From positions 170,801 through 234,800 of the forward strand of contig MU863929.1 of assembly GCA_033296885.1 (NCBI GenBank): a stretch of 64,000 nucleotides of DNA. Reading direction: 5' to 3'. Shown one piece after another: positions 38,901 to 49,181 of the stretch. This DNA comes from Triangularia verruculosa (taxonomy: Eukaryota > Ascomycota > Sordariomycetes > Sordariales > Podosporaceae). A model generated the notes under the pieces. It had not been told where the DNA came from and made no database searches. It was given only the letters and a program-made list of their open reading frames with translations. Every line of letters begins with the position of its first letter. Positions within the stretch are counted from its first letter, which is position 1. Made by a program: the position numbers and the translations under genes.

Positions 38901-41844
38901 TCTCCAACGACAGCTCTGAATCCATGGCTGACAATCCTTAACCCATCCAATCCACGGCCGGACGATGTGAATATGGCATCTCTGTACAGCCGCTGGCAGC
39001 ACGTCTTCCCAAGACCCGCGGAAATGAGGATCATGAAGTGGAAGTCACTGTGTTCTCCAGCTGCTGTCCCGCTAACATCTGAGTATTTTCCGACCAAGGC
39101 TCAGTTCGAGTCGGAATACCAGCGGCAACCATATAACGTCTCACAAAATATGGATGACGAACTATCTGACGAGCAAAAGTCGCGTGATGATCTATTACGG
39201 GAGTTGATTAGTCTGCGCTTCTGTCAGGGATTTCAGATCATTGTTGGCCCAGCTGTTGCGCGAGCTTTTGGTCAAAAGCAACTCAAGGTTGCTGACATCT
39301 TCTCCCGAGACCACATGATGGAGGATGGCACAAGTATCTTCATGTCGGTTGGTAACACCATACATCAGCTGTCGTGTGTCAATGGTACCGAGGTAGAGGT
39401 CAACATCTTTGTCCGAAAGCCGACGGAGAGTTCTGCGCAGGTTTATGATGGATCATCGACGTACAGGCCTGCCATCCGAACACTCCTAGATCAACGCTAC
39501 AGGACCAGCGAGTTCGACCTCGTGACGCCCAAGTCTGAGAGGAACTGGAACTACATTGATGCATTTGTCGCCGGCCACAACGATGAATTGACGGAACACC
39601 TCAGATTCTGGCGTGCAAGGTTTGTTCTTATACCCATCACTGGAAGGCATGCGTCGCTGCCTCGGGCACAAAGCGGTGACAGCGATGAAGAAATTCGCAT
39701 CGAAGGTATTCGGAAGCTTGCTCAGTTGTGGCAGAAGTATCGATACATCCCTCCGAATGAGCGGCGGTTTCAAGGTCCCGGTGCCCGCAAGAAGAGGGAG
39801 GTCAATCCTCTGAATATTGTGTACAAGACAGAGGACCCGTCTGTTGTTATTGCGGCTGAGCTAGAGACATTACCTTTGCTGGAAGGCCTTGACCGCAAGG
39901 GCCAGCTGGTGAGAAGCAGGGAACAGTTCTCCAAAAAGAGCTACAGCTTGGCAGCTTTGGCAGAGGCGATTCAGCAACCCGTGGAAAACGGCGGCGTTCG
40001 CATGCAGAACCGCAGATGGCATCTACGTCTCCACTACAACTGCTTCATCGGTTCCGACATGACAAGCTGGCTTCTAGATAATTTCGAAGATCTGGAAGAC
40101 CGCGAAGATGCAGAGGCCCTGGGCAACCGTCTTATGGTGTCTGATGACAAGGAGAAAGATAAGGAGGGCGGAAAAAAAGAGAGCGGAGGCCTATTCGTGC
40201 ACGTTGAGAAGCGCCATTCGTTTAGGGACGGGCAATACTTTTACCAGATCAGCAGCGAATACGCAAAGCCTCAGCCCAGTTGGTTCAAGCGAACGCAACA
40301 ATTCTCCATACCACCCTCGCCCATGTCAGACAATGTGCCCCGCGATGCTCGAGCAAGTATGTCCAGACCGACTTCGATTCACGAAGAGAACTCGCCGACC
40401 TCAGGTGCCACAACACCAACAGCACTGCCCACGACTATTGGTGGCAAGAAGCCCAAGGTAGTCCTCAGCAAGGTCATCAAGTACGATGTCGACCACCGCA
40501 GAAAGTCCTACCGCCCTGAGATTGTCGAGCTCCATTACGACCGCCTGCACAATCCAGACAACTGCTACCACATTCGCGTCGACTGGATGAATGTCACGGC
40601 TAAACTGATCGAAGACGCCATTGAGAACTGGGCCCGTGAAGCAGCCCAGTACGGTCTTCGTCTGGTTGAAGTTCCCATCGCGGAAGCCTGTTCCATCAGC
40701 GATATCAATCCTTTCCGGCGACCTTACATCGTGAAGCTGGCTCTCCCACCACCAGACCAATCACCGGTCACCTACTACGACCCTAACTCCTTCACGCCTT
40801 CTGCCCAACCAGGCAAGCATTTTTACCAAAAAGCCATCCTTCGCAGATTCGACTTTGTCCTTGACGTCGAAGCCGCCTCCAACTTCCCAAGCAACGTCGA
40901 TGTTTCTTATTCGTGGGGTAAACCCGATTTCATGTATACTCAATACATCCACCGGTCCGGGTCCGTCCTCGCACAAATCACTGATGAAGGCAATCTTCTT
41001 CTTCTTGCCAACCGTCTCTATAGTAGCCGAGCCGCGGCCGCCAGGGAGAGGGAGATTCAGCGCGAACTTCGCACCGAGCACTCGACCCTTGGTAGTGCCG
41101 TCGCAACCCCGGGAGTTGGTGGACCAGGAGGGCCAAGATCCATGACACCGCTAGGTGGTTACCCGGCATTCAACCTGCCCACACCCAGCGGCGGCATCTC
41201 CTCTGAACCCGTCACATCCTCGCCATCCATCAAGCCCCCTTTTCTCTCCCCAATAATCCGCCCTGTCGGGGCAGGGGGACAAGTACTGAGCAATCCTCCC
41301 TCTGCCGGCGGCGGAGGCGGCTCCGCCTTTGGTACCCCTGGGATCTTGGCGGGGCAAAAACCTCCGGCGTGGACCTGGACGGCGCAAGAGCCGGAGATGA
41401 TCAAGGATGAACTTGAGGAGTTCTGTAAAGACGCAGCGGTATTGGAGCAGTTTTACAAGGAGCAGAAGATGGCGGTTGTAGTATCGCATGCTGGGGATGG
41501 GGTCAGTGCTGCTGGTGTTGGGGGCGATGTGGTGTCGACTACGCCGTGAGTAGTCTGTAATGTCAGTGAGGAAATGGACTTGTGCTAATGATGGATGTAA
41601 TAGGGTGCCGGAGGGAAATATTCCTGTTATTGGGCTGCCGCCGACGATTGTGGGAAGTTTGGGGACGCAAGGGGAGGGCGGGCAGGTGCCGATGGGGATT
41701 AGTCCACGGGTGGGAAGCCCGGCGTTTATGATGGCTGCTGGGGAGAGGCTTTTGAGGAGGGGGAGCGTGCAGATGGTTGCGGGGTTGGAAGGGTTGAGGA
41801 TGACGAGTAGTAAGGGGGAGGGGAGCAAAGATGGGGAGAGGTAA
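36000..41844 (+). CDS. IML1: IML1, DEPDC5-like subunit of SEACIT/GATOR1
   Basis: Three exons (36000-36506, 36585-41545, 41604-41844) give 1902 residues, the usual size in filamentous fungi. The N-terminal part carries a basic, Ser-rich leader and a beta domain (RRWTVTVNEALSGDEVLLNL). A vWA-like SABA region follows at about 170-510 (FLPALFKKWAAMKLKHLVTI, VVVISPSPGVFEVD). A long disordered Ser-rich stretch leads to a DEP domain at about 1305-1395 (MQNRRWHLRLHYNCFIGSDM, LLDNF, FRDGQYFYQI). The conserved C-terminal domain spans about 1460-1655 (ENWAREAAQYGLRLVEVPI, then LRRFDFVLDVEAASNFPSN). The last exon is Gly/Pro-rich. With Npr2 and Npr3 it forms a GTPase-activating complex for the Rag GTPase Gtr1 on the vacuole, restraining TORC1 and enabling non-nitrogen-starvation autophagy (family knowledge). 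Splicing removes 78- and 58-bp introns. Confidence 0.95.
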
Positions 41845-42720
41845 TGGAGGTGGGATGTGGTGGATATGAAAAACTGGTGTGTCTTGGTAGCGAGCGAGCA
41901 ATGGGGTTGGGAATATGGGTTTTGAGCGAGGAGTGATTGGGATTGTGTATAACTTGAGTAGTGTAACGTTAGGTTTTACCTCAGCGCTGATTGACTTAGG
42001 TATGCTGTCTGAGTACTGGCCTTTTGCCCTCAGCCTCATCACTGAGACATTCACTGGCCGCTTCGCTGCCTGCGGCACACAACTAGATTGCGCCGCATTT
42101 TATTTGGGATAGGGGCGGCCAATCACAGCATGCGGTTCATTGCACCGACTCGGTTCATCTCGACTCCTGAAGCTTTGAAGGGTTTCAGAGGAGGAGCTGA
42201 ACAGCGGAGTGCGGCGCAGGTCAGACCTTATTTACCTATATTCACCTCGATCTACGACTTTGTAGCAGAACTGTCTCCCAGAATCTTCCAACCAACACCA
42301 CTACCGAATTGGCCTTGACAAGACATCTGCCCACTCTCCAAGCATTTGGTTGTGGCAGAGACTCCAGTCCCATTTCTGGCTGTCTACCTGCCCCAGTGTT
42401 AGTAGCGACTTTTCTTTTGCCTACCTAACGGCAGCAAACGGCGTGAAGATAGATATAGCAATAATTGCTACTAGAGCAAGTGGGATGTGATATAGACTGT
42501 AGGTTATACTTTGTCGAGGTTATTATCCCACTGCTGATAAGACTAAAAGTGGCGATGTCGAGGATGAATACACATAAGTACGCGACATACAACCACGGCT
42601 ATGATGGCCTCCAGGCGGTAGACAGCCACCTATCGGTGAAAGATGGTTTGCATCCGGTGGCAGATGATGCCTCCACAGGCCCGATAGGTAGTTTACTACC
42701 CAGGTCGATACTCAGGGTTC
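41845..42720. other. Spacer, no gene seen
   Basis: This is the 3' flank of IML1 leading into repeat-bearing accessory DNA. ORFs are short and have no recognisable domain. Confidence 0.5.
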
Positions 42721-42723
42721 CAA

Positions 42724-42774
42724 ACCATGCGATTCTCCTGGGCGACTTCGTGAAAGCGGTGACATCGAGTCTTA
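42724..42774. repeat. Dispersed repeat A, copy 1
   Basis: About 51 bases from AACCATGCGATTCTCC to CATCGAGTCTTAT recur at 61719-61769 in the same orientation with two mismatches. Both are transitions (T here for C there; A here for G there), as expected of RIP. Confidence 0.85.
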
Positions 42775-42939
42775 TCCTTAAATCTGCCATCATAAATCCG
42801 CTTAGTCCGTGCACGGAAAAATTCCGGATTGCGATTAATACACCAGTCTCCTCGGCTATATTCAACGATAAATCCTCTATAAGTAAGCCCCCTTATCTAT
42901 TCCCTTTATATGTAAAGCTACAATGAGACTTATGCTGAG

Positions 42940-43480
42940 ATGAGGTACCGATAATCGTTAAGTAAGCAAGTTGTGGCAGGCAAAATGTCTAAAGATATAT
43001 TATAACTATACGATAAAATTAGGTCCCGAGTTTGGCCCGGGCGAGGAGAGGGAGGACGTATACCTTATTCGGCTTATATCCGAAAAATTATCGCTAAGGT
43101 AGGTATTAACGTTATTAGGACCTATCCTATTTTGTTTTGGTCTTTCCGACATTTATAAATATAAGAGCAACGAGTTATATTTTAAGGCATTTTAAATGGC
43201 GAGTATAAAAGAATTATATTATAAAGAAACCGAAATGGTAATATATTAATAAAACAATTTAATAAATATATAATCGCCTTTAAAAAAATACTACTCGAAA
43301 GTAGCTATAGGCCCGGTAACGTTATATATTTAAATATTAAATATACATAGAAGACTTTCTTCAGCGACGTATATTTTCTTTTAATTTAGCGCAGCTTTAT
43401 CTTCTTAGCTCCAGGCTCTCATAGGTTTTCTCCAGGTCCAGCCTCCAATCTGCTTGCCTATTTGCGCTTATTCTCTTCCA
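42940..43480. other. AT-rich, RIP-like block
   Basis: The stretch changes sharply to AT-rich sequence dominated by TA steps, with very few CA steps and no open frame. By established knowledge this is the footprint of repeat-induced point mutation on former transposon DNA. No element family can be identified any longer. Confidence 0.6.
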
Positions 43481-43483
43481 TTA

Positions 43484-44303
43484 TTATAAGCGGTCTAGAT
43501 CAGTATATGTCAGTTTAAAGAGACTAAACCTCACAACTGACTCGAGGTTTTTAAGACATACACGGCTGCTTCGCGAAGGGGGTGGCTTGGAAGGGCCTTG
43601 ATTGCTCGACTGGCCGCGCCTGCTCATGTTCGTTGGCAGAGGGGATGTAGAAGCTCGATGTGTCAGGGTATTTCTTGCGGGCTGGATTGGCCCGGGATTG
43701 TCAGAGCCTTGATTGCTCGACTGGCCGCGCCTGCTCATGTTCGTTGGCAGAGAGCCTGTAGGACTGAGCATATGATGTCCGGGGCTAGTCCTTGCGGGCT
43801 GGGCTGGTCCGGGATTGGCAGAGCCTTGATTACTCGACTGGCCGCGCCTGCTCATGTTCGTTGGTAGAGAGGATGTAGAAGGTCGATGTGTCGGGGTATT
43901 TCTTGGGGACTGATCTGGCTTCTCGTTTTCAGGGGGTGGCTCTGTTCCGAAGCACATGGCTGTTCGTGCTGCTGATTCTTGTCCAGAGGGGTCGAGAAAG
44001 GAGCTGACGGTGTGATGTGTGTACGGTATGGTAATAGTAGGTGATCTAATAGAAGGTTGCAGTAGTGGGATCTTGTGATGGTGGATGGTTGCGGTGGTGG
44101 TGGATGGAGAGGGAGAAGGCGTGAGAGGTCAAGAGTGGGCGAGTTGGCCAAATCGGAGGCTTGATTACGCAGTATGTATTCATGATGAGATTAAACGGGA
44201 TCGGAATCTTCTTGAGACGAAAGAGATCCATTGAATTCAAGTTACCTAGGGTCGCAAGTCTTTGGAAACTTTTGTGAAAAAGCTGGATTGAACAAAGGAC
44301 CAT
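43484..44303 (-). CDS. Tandem-repeat, Ser/Pro/Asn-rich protein of unknown function (model uncertain)
   Basis: One minus frame is open from about 44128 to 43484 and reads TITIPYTHHTVSSFLDPSG into MCFGTEPPPENEKPDQSP. It then carries three copies of a 37-39-residue unit built on LPTNMSRRGQSSNQG, separated by NPGPxQPAR and THRxSTS. The DNA units are 111 and 117 bp apart. The tail (CLKNLESVVRFSLFKLTYTD) runs into AT-rich DNA and may be degraded. The 5' exon is unclear: frames at 44303-44046 and 44151-43852 overlap it. The sequence upstream of the repeat, on the coding strand, has a mutated relative at 62750-62870. No signal peptide or domain is recognised. Confidence 0.45.
43590..43870. repeat. 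Coding minisatellite, three units of 111-117 bp
   Basis: GGCCGCGCCTGCTCATGTTC recurs at about 43612, 43723 and 43840, each inside a longer conserved core. Unit lengths are multiples of three, so changes in copy number would keep the frame of the minus-strand protein. Confidence 0.9.
44090..44268. repeat. Dispersed repeat B, reference copy
   Basis: The right part (44219-44268, AAGAGATCCATTGAATTC onward) matches 62268-62315 directly. The left part (44090-44213) matches 62750-62870 in inverted orientation. Most differences are transitions. It overlaps the 5' part of the tandem-repeat gene. Confidence 0.75.
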
Positions 44304-44449
44304 TATAGGATGCGAGAGCTAAATAGAGTCAGTCTTCTTCATTATCACAGATTTCACATGTATCCCTAGGGAAAGTTGTATATATCTCTCCAGTCTTTAA
44401 GGCTTAGATCAAGGTTTCGAAAACCCTAAATTGGAACTACCTAGAAAAA

Positions 44450-44869
44450 GCTTAAAACCTCGGTCGTCACCCTCAGCACAGCTCCCCCACCTCCCAACCC
44501 GAATTCCGCCAACACCACCCTCGGCTCATGCCCGTACTCTTCTCCAAAGACGTACACCTTCCCTCGACTAGCCAAACGTTTCAGCGGTACTGTGATACTG
44601 ACTGGCCTGAGAATGACATTGGGGGGTTTCTGGTGGCGACGATGGAGGATTGCATGGCGCTGTGTGTGTATTTTAACGCGCATTACCCGGGGTTGTTGTT
44701 AGGGGGGACGGGGGAGGGGCAGGGGAGTTGTAAGCGGGTGGCGTGGGTTTATGGGTCGCCTCCCGAGGGGGAGGGGCCGCTGCCGGCGAGGGGGTTTTGC
44801 TATCCCAAGAGTCGGTTGGAGGGGCAGGGGAGGAGGGGGGGGATGGAGGTGGGGTTGTTGGTTGGGTGA
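44450..44869 (+). pseudogene. C-terminal PAN/apple-like domain fragment with a frameshift
   Basis: Frame A (from about 44450) reads SVVTLSTAPPPP, then NTTLGSCPYSSPKTYTFP, a typical Thr/Pro-rich linker running into the first Cys of a fungal PAN-type domain. The rest lies in frame B from about 44570: STSQTFQRYCDTDWPENDIG, MEDCMALCVYFN, SCKRVAWVYG and GFCYPKSRLE. One missing base in the C run near 44571 would explain the switch. An in-frame TAG precedes frame A, so an upstream exon is missing or spliced. Such domains usually form the extracellular end of surface proteins. A sequencing error would make this an intact gene end. Confidence 0.5.
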
Positions 44870-46599
44870 TGGGTGTGGGTAGGTGAGGGGTGTGCTGGGG
44901 ATCTGTTTATACTGTCAATAATGGAAGAGATGGATTTGCGGGGGAAAGAAGGTATCGCTGGGGAGATCAATGTTAGACTGCTCGATTTTTCGTTTTTCGG
45001 GACATACAAGTGTCGCCAGCTTGGTTCAAGTGACATTTGAGCATTCCAGCTTTCCATCAAGCAGTCTGAGCAGTATATCAGCATAACAGGTAAGTTGATA
45101 TCTTCTCATGATAGTTGAACATCACCAGGCACGATGGGTAGTGAGGACAGGTGGGAGAGGACGGGAAACTGTTTGTGGAGCTTGGGCCACATTGACCCCA
45201 GATCGGCAAGAGGTGGCGCCCTTGGCAAAAGCTTGTTTTCGGCAGGGGTTCACTGAGCATCAACGGCCCCTGACTTACACGCACGGCTGTCCAATCAGGG
45301 GGCGGTGTATGCTCTGAGAGGGTTCACTATGACGACAAGGCTGCATGGAAGGTTTGGTGGGGCATGCCGTTGACTGCGCCGGTCCGACGTTGCAAACGGT
45401 GGTCTTCAACGGACAACAAGATGCCTGGAGAAGAGGCAGTGGGCGCGAGGACAGAAATCGGTCTTTTTGGCGGCTGTGTGTGCGCGTGTTTGTGGCCACC
45501 GGCCAGTGATCAGCGATGAGATGGATGGGGGAGCGAAGTTGGACACCTCCGAATAGCCCGCACGACAGATACAGACGTAGGGTGCTCTTTCCCTGTATTG
45601 ATGCCGTGCTACTTGATTGAAATGCTGCATGTGGTCGGTAGATCTTCACTCACTGTGGTCGCAGAATCGTTGACATGAACATCTGCAGATGACTCTCAAT
45701 CTGCGACCTCTTGATATCTCATCCTGTCTCGATTCCCTAGGCACCATCAAACACACCGCATCGCACTGCCCCTCCGCCCCTCAACCATCCAGATTCCGCG
45801 CAACAGCTGCTACCCACACGACACCTCCTTATCAAACATACGTACTAACCCCAGGTCACGAATGCCCCCATATCTCCTTACGTCTCATTCCAGGCCTCTC
45901 ATATCGCTATCTCTGCGTTTCGTGCAGTTTCGCCTTGGTCACGAACTGAGTTGACATCCCCAGCGGCAGGTCACTCGCGGCAGGCGAGGAGCATCAGTCG
46001 CGCGTTTATTTTACACGTCCTCTCCCACACCTTCGTGGCATTCGATTGCTCTCCTTTTTCTGTGCACCGCGCTCCAATCTTCAACAAGGACAACAGTCGG
46101 ACATACAGCACTCTTCCTCGGGAACAAGCTGCATACTTTCCTCCATCGACTATCGCGACCCCACACCGACCACACCCACCGCAAAGCCGTTGTGCTGCCC
46201 TTGCACAACGCCGCCGATCCATCTATCCAAACCGCCGGGACCTCGAGCGTCTAGATTACGTCGTGAACACGCCGACCACCTCCAAATAAGCTTTCAGAGC
46301 CCCTCTCTTGACCCACCGCGGCGGCACCGACAATGTCTTCCTGTAAGCAACCCTGATTCAGATACCCCCTTTACTTTGGTCGTCTACTCCCCCTGTTGCC
46401 ATGATTCACCGTGCCTCTTGGGAATCTGCTGTCAGAGATCCCCGCCGTACACCACGTTAGTGGTGAAACTCCCCAGCACCATCAGGAGACACGACGTTTG
46501 GCTGTACCAGGTCCAGTGACATGGCTCTGCCCCTCCAGCAGGCCAAGCCAATCCCGGTTTGGGCATTCACGGTGATACCGCAGCTTAACTAACCGCACC
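44870..46599. other. Spacer and 5' flank of the VCX1-like gene
   Basis: No convincing coding region is seen. The last ~600 bases are pyrimidine-rich and contain several upstream ATGs (for example 45951 and 46046), as expected of a promoter and long 5' UTR. Confidence 0.5.
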
Positions 46600-48504
46600 A
46601 TGTCTTCTTCTGTTCCTGCAGATAACGCCTACAAAACCAAACAAGCGGCCTTCAGGGCGGGCAGGTCGAGTTGGAATATCTTCCCGCATTCACACAGCAG
46701 GCAGGAGCAGGACTCTACAACTACTGCAGCATGGCAGTCCGCCAACGATCAAGATCTCGAAGGTCACCCGCTGGAAACGGCGCCGCTTAGATCGTCGAAC
46801 GATCCGAGGTCCCCAGGTGTTTTTGAGAGCATTCCCCTGACCGGTACCGAGTCGTCGAGCAATGATGCCACCACACCGACACGAGCACCTAATACGGCCG
46901 ACAGCCAGCCTGGCAGTGGAGAGACGTTTGTGGACTCGAGCCCGTCGTCGGGAGGCGATCATGGTGTTACCACGAGCACCATCAACACGCTGGATGCAAC
47001 GCGCCGAAGAAATACAGGAAAAGGTGCGGGCAACTCTACGACCGCCGAAGGTGCTGGCACTGGTGGCGACAAGAAGGACAAGAAGTCGCGAACTTTCTTC
47101 AAACATATCGAGCCCAAGGAGCCGTTTACGATTAGGAACCAGATCCACCGCACGTTGTTCGGGTCATGGATCAACATCTTGCTGATTGCAGCGCCTATCG
47201 GCATTGCGGTCGCCAATGTTCACTCTGTCAGTCGCGTTGCGGTGTTCGTGGTCAATTTTATTGCTATCGTTCCCCTCGCGGCAATGTTGGGGTTTGCAAC
47301 GGAGGAGATCTCTTTGAGGACTGGCGAGGTTGTGGGTGGACTGCTGAATGCCACTTTTGGGTGCGTCTTGTCTCCTTCATCTATCTCTTTGGTGTCAGTG
47401 ATCTCTTGCTGACCGAACTGGAACCACAGAAACGCCGTCGAGCTCATCGTCGCGATCATCGCGCTGGCTGATCGGCAAGTCGTCATCGTCCAGACCTCTC
47501 TCATCGGCAGTATCCTCTCCAATCTTCTTCTTGTTATGGGCATGTGCTTCTTCTTTGGAGGACTGCGGAGACAGGAACAATACTTCAACACCACTGTCGC
47601 CCAGACGGCTGCCAGCCTCCTCGCCCTCGCCGTGGCCAGCGTCATCGTCCCGACTGTTTTCGATAGGAACAGTCCTGCGCCGCAGACCGATGTTGCGAAG
47701 CTGTCTCGTGGCACCTCCGTCATCCTCCTCTTCGTGTACGCTGCCTACCTCTTCTTTCAGCTCAAGACACACGCAAAAGTCTTTACCGAGGAGAGTCAGA
47801 AGGTCCAGGCGAAGCCGTTCAACCACCCCATTCGCCGTACCGTCCCCGATGGCGCGATTCGTCAAGGAATTATGACTTCCGCAGGCGTTATCAGCAGCTG
47901 CAGCGCGGGGCAGTCCGGAAACGAGAAGATTCACCAGGCCGTCACCAACCCTTCTGGTAGCAATGGCGAAGACGACGATCGGGCGGACCCCCAGCTGCAC
48001 TTTTCTGTCGCCGTGGCTACCCTAGCCGCCTCAACTGTCGTCATCGCCGTGTGCGCAGAGTACATGGTCGACAGCATCAGCGCCATCACCGCCAGCGGGG
48101 TAGTCTCGGAGGAGTTTGTGGGTCTCATCCTCCTGCCCATTGTGGGTAACGCTGCTGAGCACGCCACCGCCGTCACGGTGGCTATCAAGGACAAGATGGA
48201 TCTCGCCATTGGTGTTGCGGTAGGGTCAAGCATGCAGGTGGCTTTATTTATCATTCCTTTGCTTGTTATCATTGGGTGGGGGATGGGTATTGATGCCATG
48301 ACGTTGAGTTTTGATCCTTTCCAGGTGGCGGTGTTGTTTGTCGCGGTGTTGTTGGTGAATTATCTGATCAACGACGGGAAGAGCCATTGGTTGGAGGGGA
48401 TGTTGTTGATGTGCTTGTATGCCATCATTGCGGTGTGTTCTTGGTGGTATCCGACGGACGGTACGAGTGTTGCGGCGGCGGCGAAGAATGGGACTGCGGC
48501 TTGA
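46600..48504 (+). CDS. Vacuolar-type Ca2+/H+ exchanger of the CaCA/CAX family (VCX1-like)
   Basis: Two exons (46600-47360 and 47430-48504, 69-bp intron) give 611 residues. About 165 hydrophilic Ser/Thr-rich residues precede a two-fold repeated membrane domain. The join at the intron rebuilds the first CAX signature GNAVELIVAIIAL (about residues 254-266), followed by SLIGSILSNLLLVMG. The second half has GNAAEHATAVTVAIKDKMDL near residue 492, then GVAVGSSMQVALFIIPLLV. These glutamates are the ion-binding residues of the family. An acidic, Ser-rich loop (about 385-435) separates the halves. The protein is expected to pump cytosolic Ca2+ into the vacuole using the proton gradient. The start context is ACCATG. 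Confidence 0.94.
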
Positions 48505-48830
48505 GTGGTTTTGAGGGGGGGGTGTTTTGCGGTGGTTATGGTGATTTGGGATGGGAAGTTTTGTAAGAGTAGATTATAAAGGGGGGGTAATAGGAGTTGG
48601 AGGGGGGGAGACCTAGCATAGGGTAGTTAATACTGAGATGATTTTCATGAGGCTTTAAGGGTGCTAGGTTGAGGATATCAATGTGCTGCGCGTATTGGTA
48701 TCGGCTAGGAATGGGAAAGGTGTTGGTGGGAGGGGAAAGTATATGGTGATGATATTGGGAGCTTGTCATGGTGACGGTGATAGTGACTGGGGGAGCCGAT
48801 CAATATCAGAGTCCTTAGGTAACTTCGGCT
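48505..48830. other. 3' flank of the VCX1-like gene
   Basis: The stretch is G-run-rich with no coding signal, and is probably 3' UTR and terminator sequence. Confidence 0.5.
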
Positions 48831-49075
48831 TCAAAAGGCTCGGGTTTGTTGGGGCTCGGGGGTTGTAGAGGGAGATGCAGCAGCAGAAGCGGCTTCGTTC
48901 AGTCTGGATGTGAGGACCTGGTGCTGGACTGTACCGTGGATTATGAGACTGATTGCAAGGATGACGTTGCTTAGCACCAGGAAGAAAGTTGTTTTTCGCA
49001 GGCCGAGGATGGTTGTTCTCTCCTGTTGCTCGCTAGTAGGGGAAGATTGTGGGGGAGATGGCTGACCGGTTTTAA
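48831..49075 (-). pseudogene. Fragment of a type II membrane protein N terminus
   Basis: The minus frame reads PIKTGQPSPPQSSPTSEQQE, then RTTILGLRKTTFFLVLSNV, ILAISLIIHG and a Ser/Ala-rich end stopping at QTRAF. A Pro/Ser-rich cytosolic head followed by an xILGLRxxTFxL motif and a single membrane helix is a common N terminus of fungal surface proteins. No start codon is visible in frame, and the protein ends about 35 residues after the helix, so this is a remnant or one exon. It lies next to dispersed repeat C. Confidence 0.4.
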
Positions 49076-49131
49076 TGGGGCGGTAGTAAAGATAAATTAG
49101 TAAATACTCAACGTAAGACCTACTGAAATTA

Positions 49132-49181
49132 CGGCTCTTCGTATGGAGTGATTTTCGAGTTTCTTAACTTGGTGGCTCTGA
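49132..49181. repeat. Dispersed repeat C, copy 1
   Basis: About 48 bases (GGCTCTTCGTATGG, then GTGATTTT and GAGTTTCT) recur at 61578-61625 directly downstream of the metallopeptidase gene with a few mismatches, mostly transitions. Confidence 0.75.

Noticed and set aside
42465..42926. 153-codon plus-strand ORF
   Set aside because: It spans dispersed repeat A, and the part shared with 61.7 kb is simply the repeat read through; no domain is seen.
46046..46519. 157-codon ORF upstream of the VCX1-like gene
   Set aside because: It lies in pyrimidine-rich leader sequence, overlaps other frames and has no domain.
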